DNA from: Cristatella mucedo
Taxonomy: Eukaryota > Bryozoa > Phylactolaemata > Cristatellidae
NCBI GenBank assembly: GCA_009760855.2
Contig: WPIO01000210.1
Span: 126,001 to 190,000, forward strand
Direction: 5' to 3'
Length of the DNA: 64,000 nucleotides
Shown here: positions 32,272 through 43,152 of the stretch, one piece after another
How positions within the stretch are numbered: the first letter of the stretch is position 1
Layout of the letters: each line of letters begins with the position of its first letter
The notes under the pieces: model-generated
Databases searched by the model: none
What the model saw: the letters and a program-made list of their open reading frames with translations, nothing else
What the model was told of the DNA's origin: nothing
Program-made: the position numbers and the translations under genes

Positions 32272-34369
32272 GTCTCTGTTAGCCCTGTTCTCTGCCTGCT
32301 ACCTTCTGGACCCTAGCACAAGCCATATTCCGAAATGGTATGTTTGTTGCTCGCTTTCGATTACCCCTAAAATGTCTCAGCCAAAAGCTCTCTTTCTGGG
32401 CATAGATTGTGTAACTCTGCCTTAGTTCTAATGACAGCCAATCGAACCAGTACTCCCATGGCTCATTTGCTAACTTGAACTCTTCTTCGGAGTCACCCAG
32501 CTGCCCAGCATGCTTGGTGCATGCGATGGAACTCGAAGGACTCACTCTTGATAATTCTCTCGTGCTTCACTGCTTGCATGTTTACCAAAGTTTGCACTAA
32601 GGGTTAGGCTGTCATGCATTCGTAGGTCAGTTGCTGGTTAGCTGAGTCCATTGTTCGTGGGACCTTGAACCATAGCTTTAGCAGTCTTCATGTCTGGGTG
32701 TATACAGCTAGGCCTCCCAGCCCAAACAGCAGCTATACCTGGCCTAACCGGTGGCTAGTTTCTGGCATGAATGGATGGACATTGAACAATTCACATATTT
32801 GTGGTCACTCTCTCTCTCTCTCTTAGGGGCAAATTCCCTTGTTCATTCTGAGGATAAATGGGCTTTGCTTGTTAAGCAAGGCCAACAAACCAGATGCTGC
32901 AGTAATGCCATGAATCTGGTCATTCTCTCACAAGGTCACGGTTACTGCTCAATCCTGCATTTCATTAGCTTTTTTATGTGTTGTTTGGTTCCCCGGTTTT
33001 TATTGTTTCCGACCTCTTTAGTTACTAAATTGTAAGTGGTATGGCTGTATATTCTATCTTGTCATGTCTGCTTGTTTTGCTTGAACTGTTAGCAACTTTT
33101 GATATAATCGATCACCAAATCCTTCTCGATCACCTCTTATCTTGCTTTGGCATAACAGGAACTGCAATGCAATGGTTCAGGTCCTATCTCAGTGGTACAC
33201 TCCAGAATGTTGATGTGAACAGGCGAAGATTATCGAGGAACCACTGAAGTATGGGGTACCCAAGGGCTCTATGCTTGGTCTGCTTATTTTCACTGTTGGT
33301 ACTCGTGGTCTTGCCGATGTGATCGCCAAGCAAAATGTAGGCTTTCACTTCTATGCAGATGATACTCAGTTGTACCTTTGCTTTGATTCCTCACAGCCCT
33401 CCAGCACGTCAAATTCTCTCAACTCCATTGCTGCATGTATTGATGACATCCGGAGATGGAAAACTGTATTAAATTAGATGCTGGTAAAACCAACTAAATA
33501 TCTATGGGCAAACCAAGTGTGATACAGAAATAAGAAACCTAATGCTCACAATCGGCTTCGCCTGGGGATGATATACCAATGTATGTGGTGGAACAAGGCA
33601 AGATGTCATACTCTACCTCAGCATGCTATTGTAAATGGCATGACTTCATGCACTATCTTGTCATGTTCGATTCTATAAAGCCGGCATATGTATAGCTTGC
33701 CTCACAGGATTTGATATGATGAATTTTTGATGGGATATGGCTTAGTAGCATACATTTCTCAGAGAAATGCTAAAGCTGTGGCTTAGATAACTACTTCTAC
33801 TGGTTGGCCATTGGTATATTGGGGATTCCGTAGGCTAAGGGCTGAGTGGGAATTGCAAGTTACTGCTAATCTGGATTTCAGTCACAAATCTTGAGGTCGT
33901 TGGGTGATCCATGTTTTCTTGATTCGATAGCATCATTGACTTTTCCATGGACTGTCATTAAATGCCCTGCCCTGTTGACAACATTTAACACTTAAGCAGT
34001 CAACCAGTTTTTAGGAAGCATCTGAATGACCATGCAAGTGACTCGTGGCTAATCGAACTAACTCTCCTTCAGCATGTGGTGCTGACAGTACCTGGGGGGG
34101 GGGCAGCCCGTTTTCTCAAATGAATTGAGGATGGGGGAAAAAAAGAAAACAAATGATGATAAAAGAAACTTACTAGTAATGGGCAAACATGACTGCACTG
34201 CCCTCACAATGGTCTCAGCCAACATATATCCTGTAGCATCAGCTCACAATATTGTTATACTACTCTACAGTGACCGTTAACTAAATGACCATGTCAGCTC
34301 TTTAGTCCTGTCTCCCTACTTTTACCTAGGCCCAACTGCAATAATTTGTGCAGCTTAAATATGGGTGTA

Positions 34370-34402
34370 CACACACACACACATACACACACACACACAC
34401 AC
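34370..34402. repeat. (CA)n microsatellite next to a SINE2 tail
   Basis: CA run, then GTGTATATATATAT, merging into the AT-rich tail of the minus-strand SINE2. Confidence 0.9.
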
Positions 34403-34416
34403 GTGTATATATATAT

Positions 34417-34565
34417 TCATTCGTATAGCTCCTTAAGAGAATTTTATTCTTTTACTTTGCATATTTCGTGGGGCTTTAGCCCTCGAACTCGTCATAAAGT
34501 ACATTCACCTTGACCTTGGTCGAGGCAACACCTAAACCAATGTGCCAAACCAGCATGGTAACCAC
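34417..34565 (-). mobile_element. SINE2 copy
   Basis: On the minus strand: a TTTGGCACATTGGTTTAGGTG head, a GAGGGCTAAAGCCCC box B region, then AGAATAAAATTCTCTTAAGGAGC and an AT-rich tail running into TATA and CA repeats. It lies inside a broken LINE-A copy (33060-35060). Confidence 0.65.
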
Positions 34566-35900
34566 AGCCAAGCTGGCTCTTGCATGTGTGACATCCCGGC
34601 TAGACTTACATGACTCAATACTCACAGGTCTTCCTGCCTATGCAATTTAATGCTTACAGTTGATGAACAAGTATGCTACTAGGCTTGTATGTGCCAAAGT
34701 TTGCAACTTCTTGGCTTCTGTGCTCCTCATCGACCTATATTGGCTTTCCATCGAACTTATCGACCTTAATGCCCTGTCAATCACTTTCAGATCTCTTCTT
34801 TCTCATGCTCAAGAATACCTATGCCAAATCATTCCTGCTCAGGCTCTGTATCATAACACCTGCTGTTCTGACTTAGATCGTTTAGCCGTGCTTTTAACTA
34901 ACCTCAAACCCATCTTTTTTGACTGTGCTTTCAGTTCGACTAGTCCTAAAGCCTGCAAGCTACCGCCTATAAGCGTATCAACATCCCCTCACTTTACAGC
35001 AGTTGGAGAGAAACTAGAAGGGTCCGCCTTCTCCTCGCTGCATCAATGTGAATAGTGCGTTGTACTGAGACTACGAATTACAGCTATCTAATTGACTTAT
35101 GTTGTTTGCAGTATGTCTGACATTCCTAACAAGATACTTAGGTCTCTAGGGAGTGTTGTGTAAATGTATAATTATTAATTCTAATATTGTGTTTATTATT
35201 GGTATTAAGGCAAACCTTCAGGCAGGGGCTGCATTGAAACTGTGTCAACTATTAAAGAGAATGCATTCATAACAAATGTGTTATGGAGCTGTGACTGTCT
35301 GGCTGCCTCCCAGGCAATGAAAAATAACCTGAAGAATGTATTTAAAGAAATATCTTCCCACTTGAGTGCAACTTGCCCTTTCCTGATCGTAAGGGAAATG
35401 CTTGGCCGTAGCCGTGCGCATGTTGTATGAATTCTTGTCACCGGCCAATGCCGACTGAGCTGTTATATATTTTCTTTTTTATATTTTCTTTAGCAATTAA
35501 TTCTTTCAAGTTTTCGGTGGTGTGGTCCTGCTAGTGGGTAATTCTATAATGGAATAACTCAGGTACTGTTGACTGACCGAGCGAACGTGTTTACCTTTAG
35601 TTTTGTTCAGTACTGTCTCTACTTGGCTTGGGTGAGCTTTTTTGGTCTTTACCCTTTAATCGCTGGCTAACAGCTTACAACATGCCTGCTTTAGTGTTGT
35701 TGTCTGCCCTTCTCCAAGCTTACTTTGAGCCACATTTGCCGGCATTCCGGGGCCCCCACCGTGGTGTCATTGACATTGCATATAGTAACACCTGGCACCC
35801 TTGACATAAGAATTTCCTTAATTGTTTTCTTCATTCCTAGTGATTTCAGGAGATGCTAATTCAAGTAGCTTCTTTGTGACTGTTGAGCTTGTGCTTAGAC

Positions 35901-36088
35901 CGGTCGTTCTCAAACTTTCTAATGCTGCAACCCTTTAATACAGCTCCTCATACTGTGGTGACCCCCAACCATACAATTATTGTGTGAAAAAATGTAGAAA
36001 TGCGTGTTTTCTGATGGTCTCAGGTGACCCTTGTGAAAGAATCATTCGACTCCCAAAGGGGTTGCAACCCACAGGTTGAGAACCACTG
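35901..36088. mobile_element. SPIN-like (SPACE INVADERS) hAT miniature transposon with 8-bp TSD
   Basis: This is a 188-bp element. Its left end reads CGGTCGTTCTCAAAC and its right end, reverse complemented, reads CAGTGGTTCTCAACC; these are imperfect terminal inverted repeats. The 8-bp direct repeat GCTTAGAC flanks it at 35893-35900 and 36089-36096, the target-site length of hAT transposons. The interior (for example CTAATGCTGCAACCC, TGTGGTGACCCCCAACC, CCAAAGGGGTTGC) closely matches, from memory, the non-autonomous SPIN/URR1-type elements known from mammals and other tetrapods. It has no coding capacity and needs a hAT transposase in trans. Identification as hAT is firm; assignment to SPIN rests on recall and needs alignment. 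Confidence 0.85.
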
Positions 36089-36133
36089 GCTTAGACCAAT
36101 TTTTATTGCTTGAGTGTGTGATTTCTTCTGCAG

Positions 36134-36224
36134 GAAGTCGAAAGGGAAATTTCTTTTCGAACAGAAACTGGGCTGTATTACTCATACTATAAGCAAATGG
36201 TTCGGGCACCCTCACTAATGGCAG
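36134..36224 (+). CDS. DPY19L3: DPY19L3 coding exon: first luminal loop motif
   Basis: The exon reads E-V-E-R-E-I-S-F-R-T-E then TGLYYSYYKQMVRAPSLMAG. It is almost identical to the DPY19L3 block EVEREISFRTE...GLYYSYYKQM, the most conserved stretch of the family. The acidic residues of this first ER-luminal loop carry the catalytic function in the worm enzyme (family knowledge, from memory). All expected Glu residues are present. The acceptor is TTTCTTCTGCAG and the donor is GCAG|GTGAGT. It starts in phase 0 and ends in phase 1. Confidence 0.95.
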
Positions 36225-36429
36225 GTGAGTAGGCAGCTAGCCTGTAGGGCCGGCAGTACCTGCCTCACGTGCTAATATGAGGCTGGAATATGAATATGAG
36301 GCTGGTTAATATGGTGTCGTTTGTTCATACAGCAACGTCAGGTTCTGCTATGGGCTAGATGCTCGAAGCATGTAGTTCAACGTGGTCGCCAGTTTGTATG
36401 TTTATATTTACGTTAAATTAACACGATTT

Positions 36430-36590
36430 TAGTTATCTCTTTAGCTTAGGGTTTAGGATTTTGCTTTACTTTTAGGGTTTCCATGTTTAGTATTTAGAGT
36501 TTGCTGGTTAGTTTTTGTATATATTTTGGTTTGAGGTATTAGGTTTAGAGTTTAGGTCTTTGGGTTTAGTATTTAGGGACTTGAGAAATG
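36430..36590. repeat. Degenerate TTTAGGG-like repeat
   Basis: Irregular units such as TTAGGGTTTAGGATTTTG, TTTAGAGTTTAGG and GGGTTTAGTATTTAGGG. In DPY19L3 intron 2. Confidence 0.7.
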
Positions 36591-37568
36591 CTTAATTTGA
36601 AGAATAACTAAAACATGTTCATTTAATCTGTTGTTGAACAGCCAGTTATGAGCACTGTGCCCATAGTAGAGCCTGACATTGCTGTATAAGCAAATGATGT
36701 CGTATTAGCTAGGCTGGCATTGCATCTGGCTGATTTAGTTTCCTATGCTTTAAAGCAGCGCTTCTGCTGCCCATCGAACTGCATCAAACTTTGGCTCGTG
36801 CCTGGACAAGCAGGGTGAGGCCTCTGCTATTCTAGACCAGCTCCCATCTTTCTGCCTGCCTGGGAGAGACAGCAGGACAATTTGCTCAGTAGACAATTGG
36901 CCCATATGGGCAGAGCTGCTTATTAACTTTGGTTCCGGCCACTTGCTCAATCAGTGCTAGTGAGTCCAAAGAGAATTAGCAACAGATGTCTACTGCCAAA
37001 TTAGGTGCTCGGCTTATAATGGGGACTGGGCAACACTTTTGGTTTTGGCATGCATTGACATTTTATGCTCATGTTTGCTTAGTGCCTCCTGGTGCTAGCC
37101 ACATCTAGCTCAAGGTAATGACATTTGTTTACATATTTGCATATGCATATAAACATGAGTGACAGCACTACCGAATGGTTGATGGGCTAAGCAGCATAGG
37201 ATACAAGCACTCACCTTTGACTGGCTAATCGGTTTGCAGTCGATGTAGTGGCTGTCCCCAGTGTGTGGCCCTATCTGACATGTAGAAATGTGGGTGGCCT
37301 GCTGGTGCCTCCACCCTTGTTTGAAGTCACCAGCAACTGCATCATCTAGTGCTTTGAAGCTGCTGTTTGTAGAAATGTGATCTGGTGCATCCTGCTCAGC
37401 TGCTTCATGAGGCTGGCCTGTGCCTAGCAAATTGTGGCTTTTCTTGGCTTATTCCCTTGCTGTCACTCTCTTTTTTTGGTGGAAAGAATGCCAATATTCC
37501 CTGATCCTTCAATCTTTATTTTTCCATGAGTCTTAGCCCTTGGGGCAAGGTGCTCTAGCTTCATGCCA

Positions 37569-37710
37569 TGCTGGTTTGGCCCAGTTGTTGAGGTGCTTGC
37601 CCCGACCAAGGTCTGGCCGAGTTCGTATGGTCGAGCCCCGTGGAATATATGAAGCCCCTGAATAGAGATTAAGTTCTCTTAAGGCGCTATATATATGAAT
37701 TGTATATTTT
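37569..37710 (+). mobile_element. SINE2 copy
   Basis: Clear copy: CTGGTTTGGCCCAGTTGTTG (box A region), GGTCGAGCCCCG (box B-like), then GAATAGAGATTAAGTTCTCT, AAGGCGCTAT and an AT tail. The tail matches the LINE-A 3' end. Confidence 0.75.
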
Positions 37711-37896
37711 TTTAAAGAGTCTGGCAGTAGGCAATCCTTTATGAGGTCAGTTTACCCTTCGCCCCAGCGAACCTATCTTTTTTTATGTGTGCTTTGCATA
37801 CTTACCTGTCATGATCAAGTCCATGTTACTAATCAGAGGTCCCTCTGACCGATGGCCTGCAATAAATGAATTGTATATTTTCTAAAAGAGTCCGGC

Positions 37897-37982
37897 AGTA
37901 GGCAATCCTTTATTGCAAGCTGCTGTGATAGCTATTGAGGCTCCTCTGCTGCCGTATAAATGAGATTGTTATATCAGCTAGC
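37897..37982 (+). mobile_element. SINE1 3'-half fragment
   Basis: GGCAATCCTTTATTGCAAGC, GTGATAGCTATTGAGGCTCC and GAGATTGTTATATCAGCTAG match the SINE1 3' half only. Confidence 0.6.
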
Positions 37983-38305
37983 CTCTACGTTAATGTAGGC
38001 ACTTTGGTCCCCACTGTTGCAAACTTGATGAGGCATCTGTACTGACGACGAGAGGCTCCGGTTTGACTGCCTTCTTTTTAAAACGAAAAGACCCCTTTTC
38101 ACGAAACAAAGATTCTGCTCGTCTTGAGAAGAATGCTGGCGCGATAGAATCGTATTAACTGCTTGTTGCATGTGTTACACGGCAAGGTATGTACGTGCTC
38201 GTAGGTTTACAGTTTTCAGAACTCATATTTAAGATATTTTGGTGTCTCGATTGTGCAGAGCCAATCAGGTGACTTCTCTGGATCTGCCTATAGTGCTTGT
38301 TTTTA

Positions 38306-38471
38306 CCAGCTGATTTAACAGCCTCTTTTTGTATAGCAGCAGGAGAGCCTTTACGGCTATCACCACAGCTTGCAGTGGCGATAAAGATCGCCCACCACAA
38401 GATTCGAACCCAGGACCTCGGGGTCGAGGTCGTGAAAAGCAACCACTTTACCTAGTGAGCCATCATGGCTC
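38306..38471 (-). mobile_element. SINE1 copy
   Basis: Full minus-strand copy: AGCTGATTTAACAGCCTCTT at its 3' end, AGATTCGAACCCAGG (box B, reverse) and TACCTAGTGAGCCATCATGG (box A, reverse). Confidence 0.8.
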
Positions 38472-39439
38472 TATACTTCACCATTTGCATTTGTTCACCT
38501 TATCCCGACCTTCTGACCTGCTCTCTTCCTTGCCACCTGGCTCCTTCACTGCTCTTGCAGGGACCTTTGCTATCCTAGCCAGACAGATGGTAGCACTACC
38601 GTCATCATCTGCCCTTCCTTCGGTAGCACAGTGCCAGATCAGGTTGTTGCAGACAGACAATTAGCATGGGAGCAGCCATACTGGTGCCTAAATGAGTGCT
38701 TCTGGCTAGCAGCTCAGTGCAGGCTCTTGCCTCCTGCCGGCTGTGCCCTTTTACAACCCGAGCCCTCCTAGAGCTGACAGCCTCTGGACAAATTTCCTAT
38801 TATGGCCACTGCTGGTTCCAGTGAGATAAACTAGACTTCTGCCCCTATGGCCTACACTGCCATGCCCATTTGCTCTAATAAAGCTCTGCTCTTGACTTGG
38901 GTATGCTGCAGCAATTACCCAAATGAGAGTTAGCTTGCCTGTAGACTCAGGGAGACACTGATGCATGCATTCTGCATGCTGGGGAGGATTGAGGGAAGCC
39001 GGCAGCTGCTAGTTGGCTGTCAGCTTGTAGTGGCAGCAAAATGGCAGCTGACACTTGAGTAGGAGGCAGCTTGCTCGGAGAGCAGTACTGCGCAGGGTTT
39101 GCTGTTAAAACCAGTAGTTCAGGAAAGGCTCACTTCTATGATCAATTACCAGTATGTCTTGAGATCAGCGTAGGTCAAGCGTTGTGATATGTGGCTGTCA
39201 CGAAGGCAGTGAAGTTAAACTGCCCACATTGCAACCAGTGTCCAGACAAGGCTTGTGGAAGCTACCTGCTTTGAAGCAACAGTACAGTGGTCTTGCATTC
39301 TCTTGCACAGCGTGCTACTTGGAATGCTCACTTGAGGTACTTAGTTGTCTTGTCTTGCACTGCCGTGCTGTACTACTGGTTTCTTGCATGACATATACAT
39401 TAGTTATTGTCAGCCCAGGAGCTCCTTCAAGTTTGCTAG

Positions 39440-40060
39440 GAGCTACACTAGTGTTTTTAAGTGACACTAATTGGCCCATAGCTATTAGGTTGGTGGTATC
39501 GTCGTTCAATTTGAGAGTTAGCTACCAACTAAGTGAATGTTAGCAAGACAAGCTGCAAGGGAGTTGTTAGAGGGCAAGGAGAGAGCAAAGCTCCAGTACA
39601 GCATCTGTATTGAAGGGCCTGATTGCCCAGTAGGTAAAACACTTGCCCTTCACGACCCAGGTAGTTTGTTCGAATCCTGAAGTGGGCAACACTGTATTGC
39701 CAGCTGCAAGCTGTAGTGATAGCTGCTAAGGCTCTTCTGCTGCAATACAAATGAGGTTGTTAAATGATCTATTTTTTTAGAAATATAAGCCTTAATGTTG
39801 CCTCGCAATTACATCTGCGAGAGTGAGAGTATAAATCGTGAAAGTTAGTGGACCACTAACTTATAACTGATCACTGAGAGGGGTACTCCTATTTTTTCTG
39901 AGTCAAAATTCTGGTGGGCCTACAGAGCATTGACATTACATTGATTGCAGAGAACAACAATCATCCGAAAAATCAAGTATGGTGTTGCCCATAGCTTTGT
40001 GTTTTGTCTACGTGTTGCACAATTTTTACTCTCCCATTTGACAATGTGATCGCCAAGCAC
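39440..40060. mobile_element. LINE-A scraps, both orientations
   Basis: The minus strand reads NDDTTNLIAMGQ at about 39505-39470, like the LINE-A NDDKTNLLVMGK. Plus-strand TGTGATCGCCAAGCACAACC near 40045-40065 matches the V-I-A-K-H-N-L segment. A SINE1 (39613-39770) lies between them. Very decayed. Confidence 0.45.
39613..39770 (+). mobile_element. SINE1 copy (diverged)
   Basis: GATTGCCCAGTAGGTAAAAC head, TTTGTTCGAATCCTG box B, then GGCTCTTCTGCTGCAATACA and GAGGTTGTTAAAT. More diverged than the other full copies. Confidence 0.7.
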
Positions 40061-40297
40061 AACCTAGGTTCTATATCTACACATAGCCGATGAGGTATGT
40101 GCTGCTATGCTGACGTAAGTGTTATCTTTGCACTGATAAGCAGTTCCCATAATTGGGAAAACCTAAAAGATGTCATTTCATTAAAAATGGCAAACCATCT
40201 ACCTACAATGATCTGATTTTAGTCTTTTTGTATAAGCCTGCAAGTAATACTGCTCTAACAGCTCACAAGCATGCACTTGGGTAGCTATACAAAAATG

Positions 40298-40466
40298 CTA
40301 GCTGATTTAACAGCCTGTTTTTGTATAGCAACAGAAGAGCCTTTACGGCTATCACCACCACTTGCAGTTGCGATAAAGGGTCGCCCACCACAGGATTCGA
40401 TCCCGCGATCTTGGGGCCGAGGTCGTGAAAAGCGACCGCCTTACCTAGTGAGCCATTACGGCTCAC
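40298..40466 (-). mobile_element. SINE1 copy
   Basis: CTAGCTGATTTAACAGCCTG, AGGATTCGATCCCGCG (box B, reverse) and TTACCTAGTGAGCCATTACG (box A, reverse). Complete. Confidence 0.8.
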
Positions 40467-41153
40467 CACGTGGAGTTGCAAGATGCCCTGTGACTTCAGA
40501 CTAGGCTCTGGCAAGCCCAAACATTGAGAATTAAGGTGTGGTTTGGTTTTTTGCGACTGAGTTTATTTGAGCCGTCCATCTGTGTGCGTCTCTGCTTGCC
40601 ATCGTGCAAAGATACTTTCTGGACGATGGCTTATTGTGAATGTCCAGAGTACGTGCTTGAAAACCCATTTGCCAAGTCTGGAAAAGTAAGCTAGCTAGCT
40701 AGCTTTGGTTCTCTTGAGCTTTCAGTGAAAGGTCGGTACAGAGGTTTTCATTTGGTGTGCTGTTTAGTTTATTGTGCTGTCTACCTGGGCCTTCAAAAAA
40801 GAGGATTATTTAGATGTGCTCGATTGGAATTTCATTTTGCTTATGAGTGTTATTGATCGGTAATCAATAAGTGTCAGGCTCATATGTTGGGCTTTAATTC
40901 ATGTGTAGCTTCTGTAAGACACCAAAGCTCCTACAAAGAGGCAGCAAATACTGTCCAAATGCCTTTTTTCTGCTGGCTTGTGTGGGTATCCATCCCCTTG
41001 TCTTGTTTGTCAAGTTTGTCCACCAGTTAATCGTCTAAGAGGTTACAAGATGCCCCATTTAACTGGTCGTAAAACTTCCACCAGGCTCCTTCAGCTCAAC
41101 GGCTCATTGGCCCTATGGCTGGGCTCTCCCCCTCTCTCTCTCTCTCCCTCTCT

Positions 41154-41328
<175 letters not shown>

Positions 41329-41557
41329 TTGTTTCTCATCTGTCTGTCTGTCCCTCCTTCCCACTCACTCTCTCTCACTCCCTATCTATCGACCTATCAA
41401 TATATCTTTGTTTTTCCCTTGTGGCTGCTAATCGAGCTCAGTGCTGGCCTCAGCCATCTTGGGGTTGCCAGTAACTAGTGCTTTGATAGCAGTATATAAG
41501 TAAGCTTGTGCCAGGGCCACCAGTGAGTGACTTGCCCTGCTCCTTTTCAATATGCAG

Positions 41558-41903
41558 GACTGGCTGCCCTAGTGAGGGACAACCACACGGAGCACCCGAG
41601 CACCATCAACGTGCTGCATAGGTTCAATGTGTACCAGGAGGTGGTGCTGGCTGCCTTTTGGCGAGCCCTGCCTGTCACCCTTCGGAGGACAGTCACACTG
41701 GATGGCAGTCGCGGTGGTGGCGGACGCCCAATTCTCTTTTACCTCTATTCAATATATGCACTGCAAGCGCTGCTCGTCTGCAGCCTGGTAGCGCTTGCCG
41801 CTGCCCTTGCCGCAGCCGCCCCTGCTCACGGTCGGCCGTCGTCGGTGGCTTGGCGCTGGTGGCCGATCGGCATCGTCAGCGCCCTGCTCTACACCATCCA
41901 CAG
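41558..41903 (+). CDS. DPY19L3: DPY19L3 coding exon: luminal loop and membrane helices
   Basis: This is the longest internal exon. It begins G-L-A-A-L-V-R-D-N-H-T-E then STINVLHRFNVYQEVVLA, matching the family D-N-K-T-E-S-x-K-T-I-N-L-L-Q-R-M-N-I-Y-Q-E-V-F-L. A membrane-helix region follows (FYLYSIYALQALLV), then an Ala-rich helix and SALLYTIHR, equivalent to AAFWYVTNR. A short Gly/Arg-rich insertion (GSRGGGGRP) sits where the human protein has KYLEP. The acceptor is CAATATGCAG and the donor CACAG|GTCTGC, phase 1 to phase 2. The frame joins cleanly to the next exon (AG|G = Arg). Confidence 0.93.
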
Positions 41904-42209
41904 GTCTGCCGGTGGTTTATGCCAGCAGTCCGTAACCTTGCACTTCGTGCCGGCTTCCATTTGCAGATGCTGACCTTCGTTTCTCTTATTAGCATTTGCT
42001 TATTTAACAATGACAGTCCTGCTCAGCAGCATTGCATGCACCTGCTTTGCCTGCTAGTTTCAGTGTACTGTGCATATCTAGAGCCATGTTTACGCGGGAG
42101 TCTTGCATCCTACGTACTTATATCTTATTTTGGTCTCTCTTTTCGTTGTAAGTTTACAGGGTCAGTCATCGTCCAAGTCTTACTTCCTTCTTGATTTGCC
42201 CCTGGTGTT

Positions 42210-42360
42210 CATAATAATAATAATACACCTGATATAGCCCTCTCAGAGCACTCCATCTCTTTCTAGGCAATTTGCTTTTGCTGCAAAGGAAGCACGATCG
42301 AATGGTTAGTGGTAGCATGCAGAATAAACAACAAGAATAGCATGGTTAAGGGTTCATGAG
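42210..42360 (-). mobile_element. LINE-A 3' UTR fragment
   Basis: (AATA)n, CACCTGATATAGCCCTCTC, ATCTCTTTCTAGGCAATTTG and GCTGCAAAGGAAGCACGATC. A diverged tail in reverse. Confidence 0.72.
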
Positions 42361-43028
42361 AAAATTGCTTGTGTTGGAGAGGTAGAAAATGACCTTCCGA
42401 GTTGCACCTCCTGCTGATTGACTTGACCTGCTTGACCTTCTGCGAGTGCCTTTATTGACTGTTGCCTCACTATGTGCTTCTTGTATGACGACCTCGCAGA
42501 TTTTCATAAACAGGGACTCTCGTGGGAAGCTGTGATGATCTTGCCGGTCGATTTGCCAGCTATACTTTTCAGAGCCGTGAAGAAGGCGGTTCCTTGACAG
42601 TGCCTGCGATTGATTTTTTGCTTAATCGTTCCTAAGTCTTAGCCAAGAAGTAGAACCACGTTTTACTGTTGAGACTTCTTAAGTCTTCCTAAAGTCTTGG
42701 TCGGCCCCCTATTGATGACATAAACTGAAGACTGGAGTAGGTAGGAAGGAGGACTCGACTCACTGTGTAAACTCAGTCTAGAGGTGTGCAGCTCCGTGAA
42801 ATTGCATTATCTCAGCCCAGCGTCTTTGCTCGAATCTCTTATAAAAATGGGCTTCCTTCCACAAACAACTAAAAAAGCCTTCACCGTGTCGGCTTGTTAT
42901 TATTCTCAGTGAACGATTTTTGTCTCTGACACCAACGGCACCATCTTTACTGTGCCTTCTGCTGCCTCGTGGCATTTAGCTGAGGAGGACGATGTGGTTA
43001 ATTTCATGTGCTGCTGTCTTTTTGCTAG

Positions 43029-43152
43029 GATCGATACCACTCGTGTCACCCACAGCGCTCCATTGCGCGAGCACTTTGCCCTGCCGTTTTTGTGGGCGCA
43101 GATCGCCTGCATAACGTACTTTTTCAAACCTATGGCCTCGTGGAAGCTTCAG
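43029..43152 (+). CDS. DPY19L3: DPY19L3 coding exon: IDTTRV block
   Basis: The exon reads I-D-T-T-R-V-T-H-S-A-P-L-R-E-H-F-A-L-P-F then LWAQIACITYFFKP, matching DPY19L3 [34 protein letters not shown]. The Arg-Val and P-L-R-E residues, invariant in DPY19 proteins as recalled, are intact. The acceptor is TTTTTGCTAG and the donor CAG|GTGAGT, phase 2 in and phase 0 out. Confidence 0.95.

Larger units (their letters stand above)
33060..35060 (+). mobile_element. LINE-A copy, old and interrupted
   Basis: Plus strand: FDIIDHQILLDHLLSCFGIT, GTAMQWFRSYLSGTLQ, YGVPKGSMLG and FHFYADDTQLYLCF at 33090-33380. LLVMGK-type text occurs at about 34160-34320. After CA repeats and a SINE2 (34417-34565) comes the C-terminal part (34590-35060), with NKYATRLVCAKVCN, DLYWLSIELIDLNALS and NLKPIFFDCAFSSTSP. 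Order and strand fit one ancient element, although 33520-34140 is not recognised. Confidence 0.72.
26040..36133 (+). other. DPY19L3: DPY19L3 intron 1 (about 10 kb)
   Basis: The intron holds a hAT-like MITE (26542-26834), LINE-A pieces (26905-27215, 28250-28480, 28622-29010, 29023-29985, 30012-30105, 33060-35060), CT and GT arrays and the SPIN-like hAT element (35901-36088). I see nothing recognisable in 27220-28250 (apart from the GT run), 30110-32160 and 32280-33050. Confidence 0.8.
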
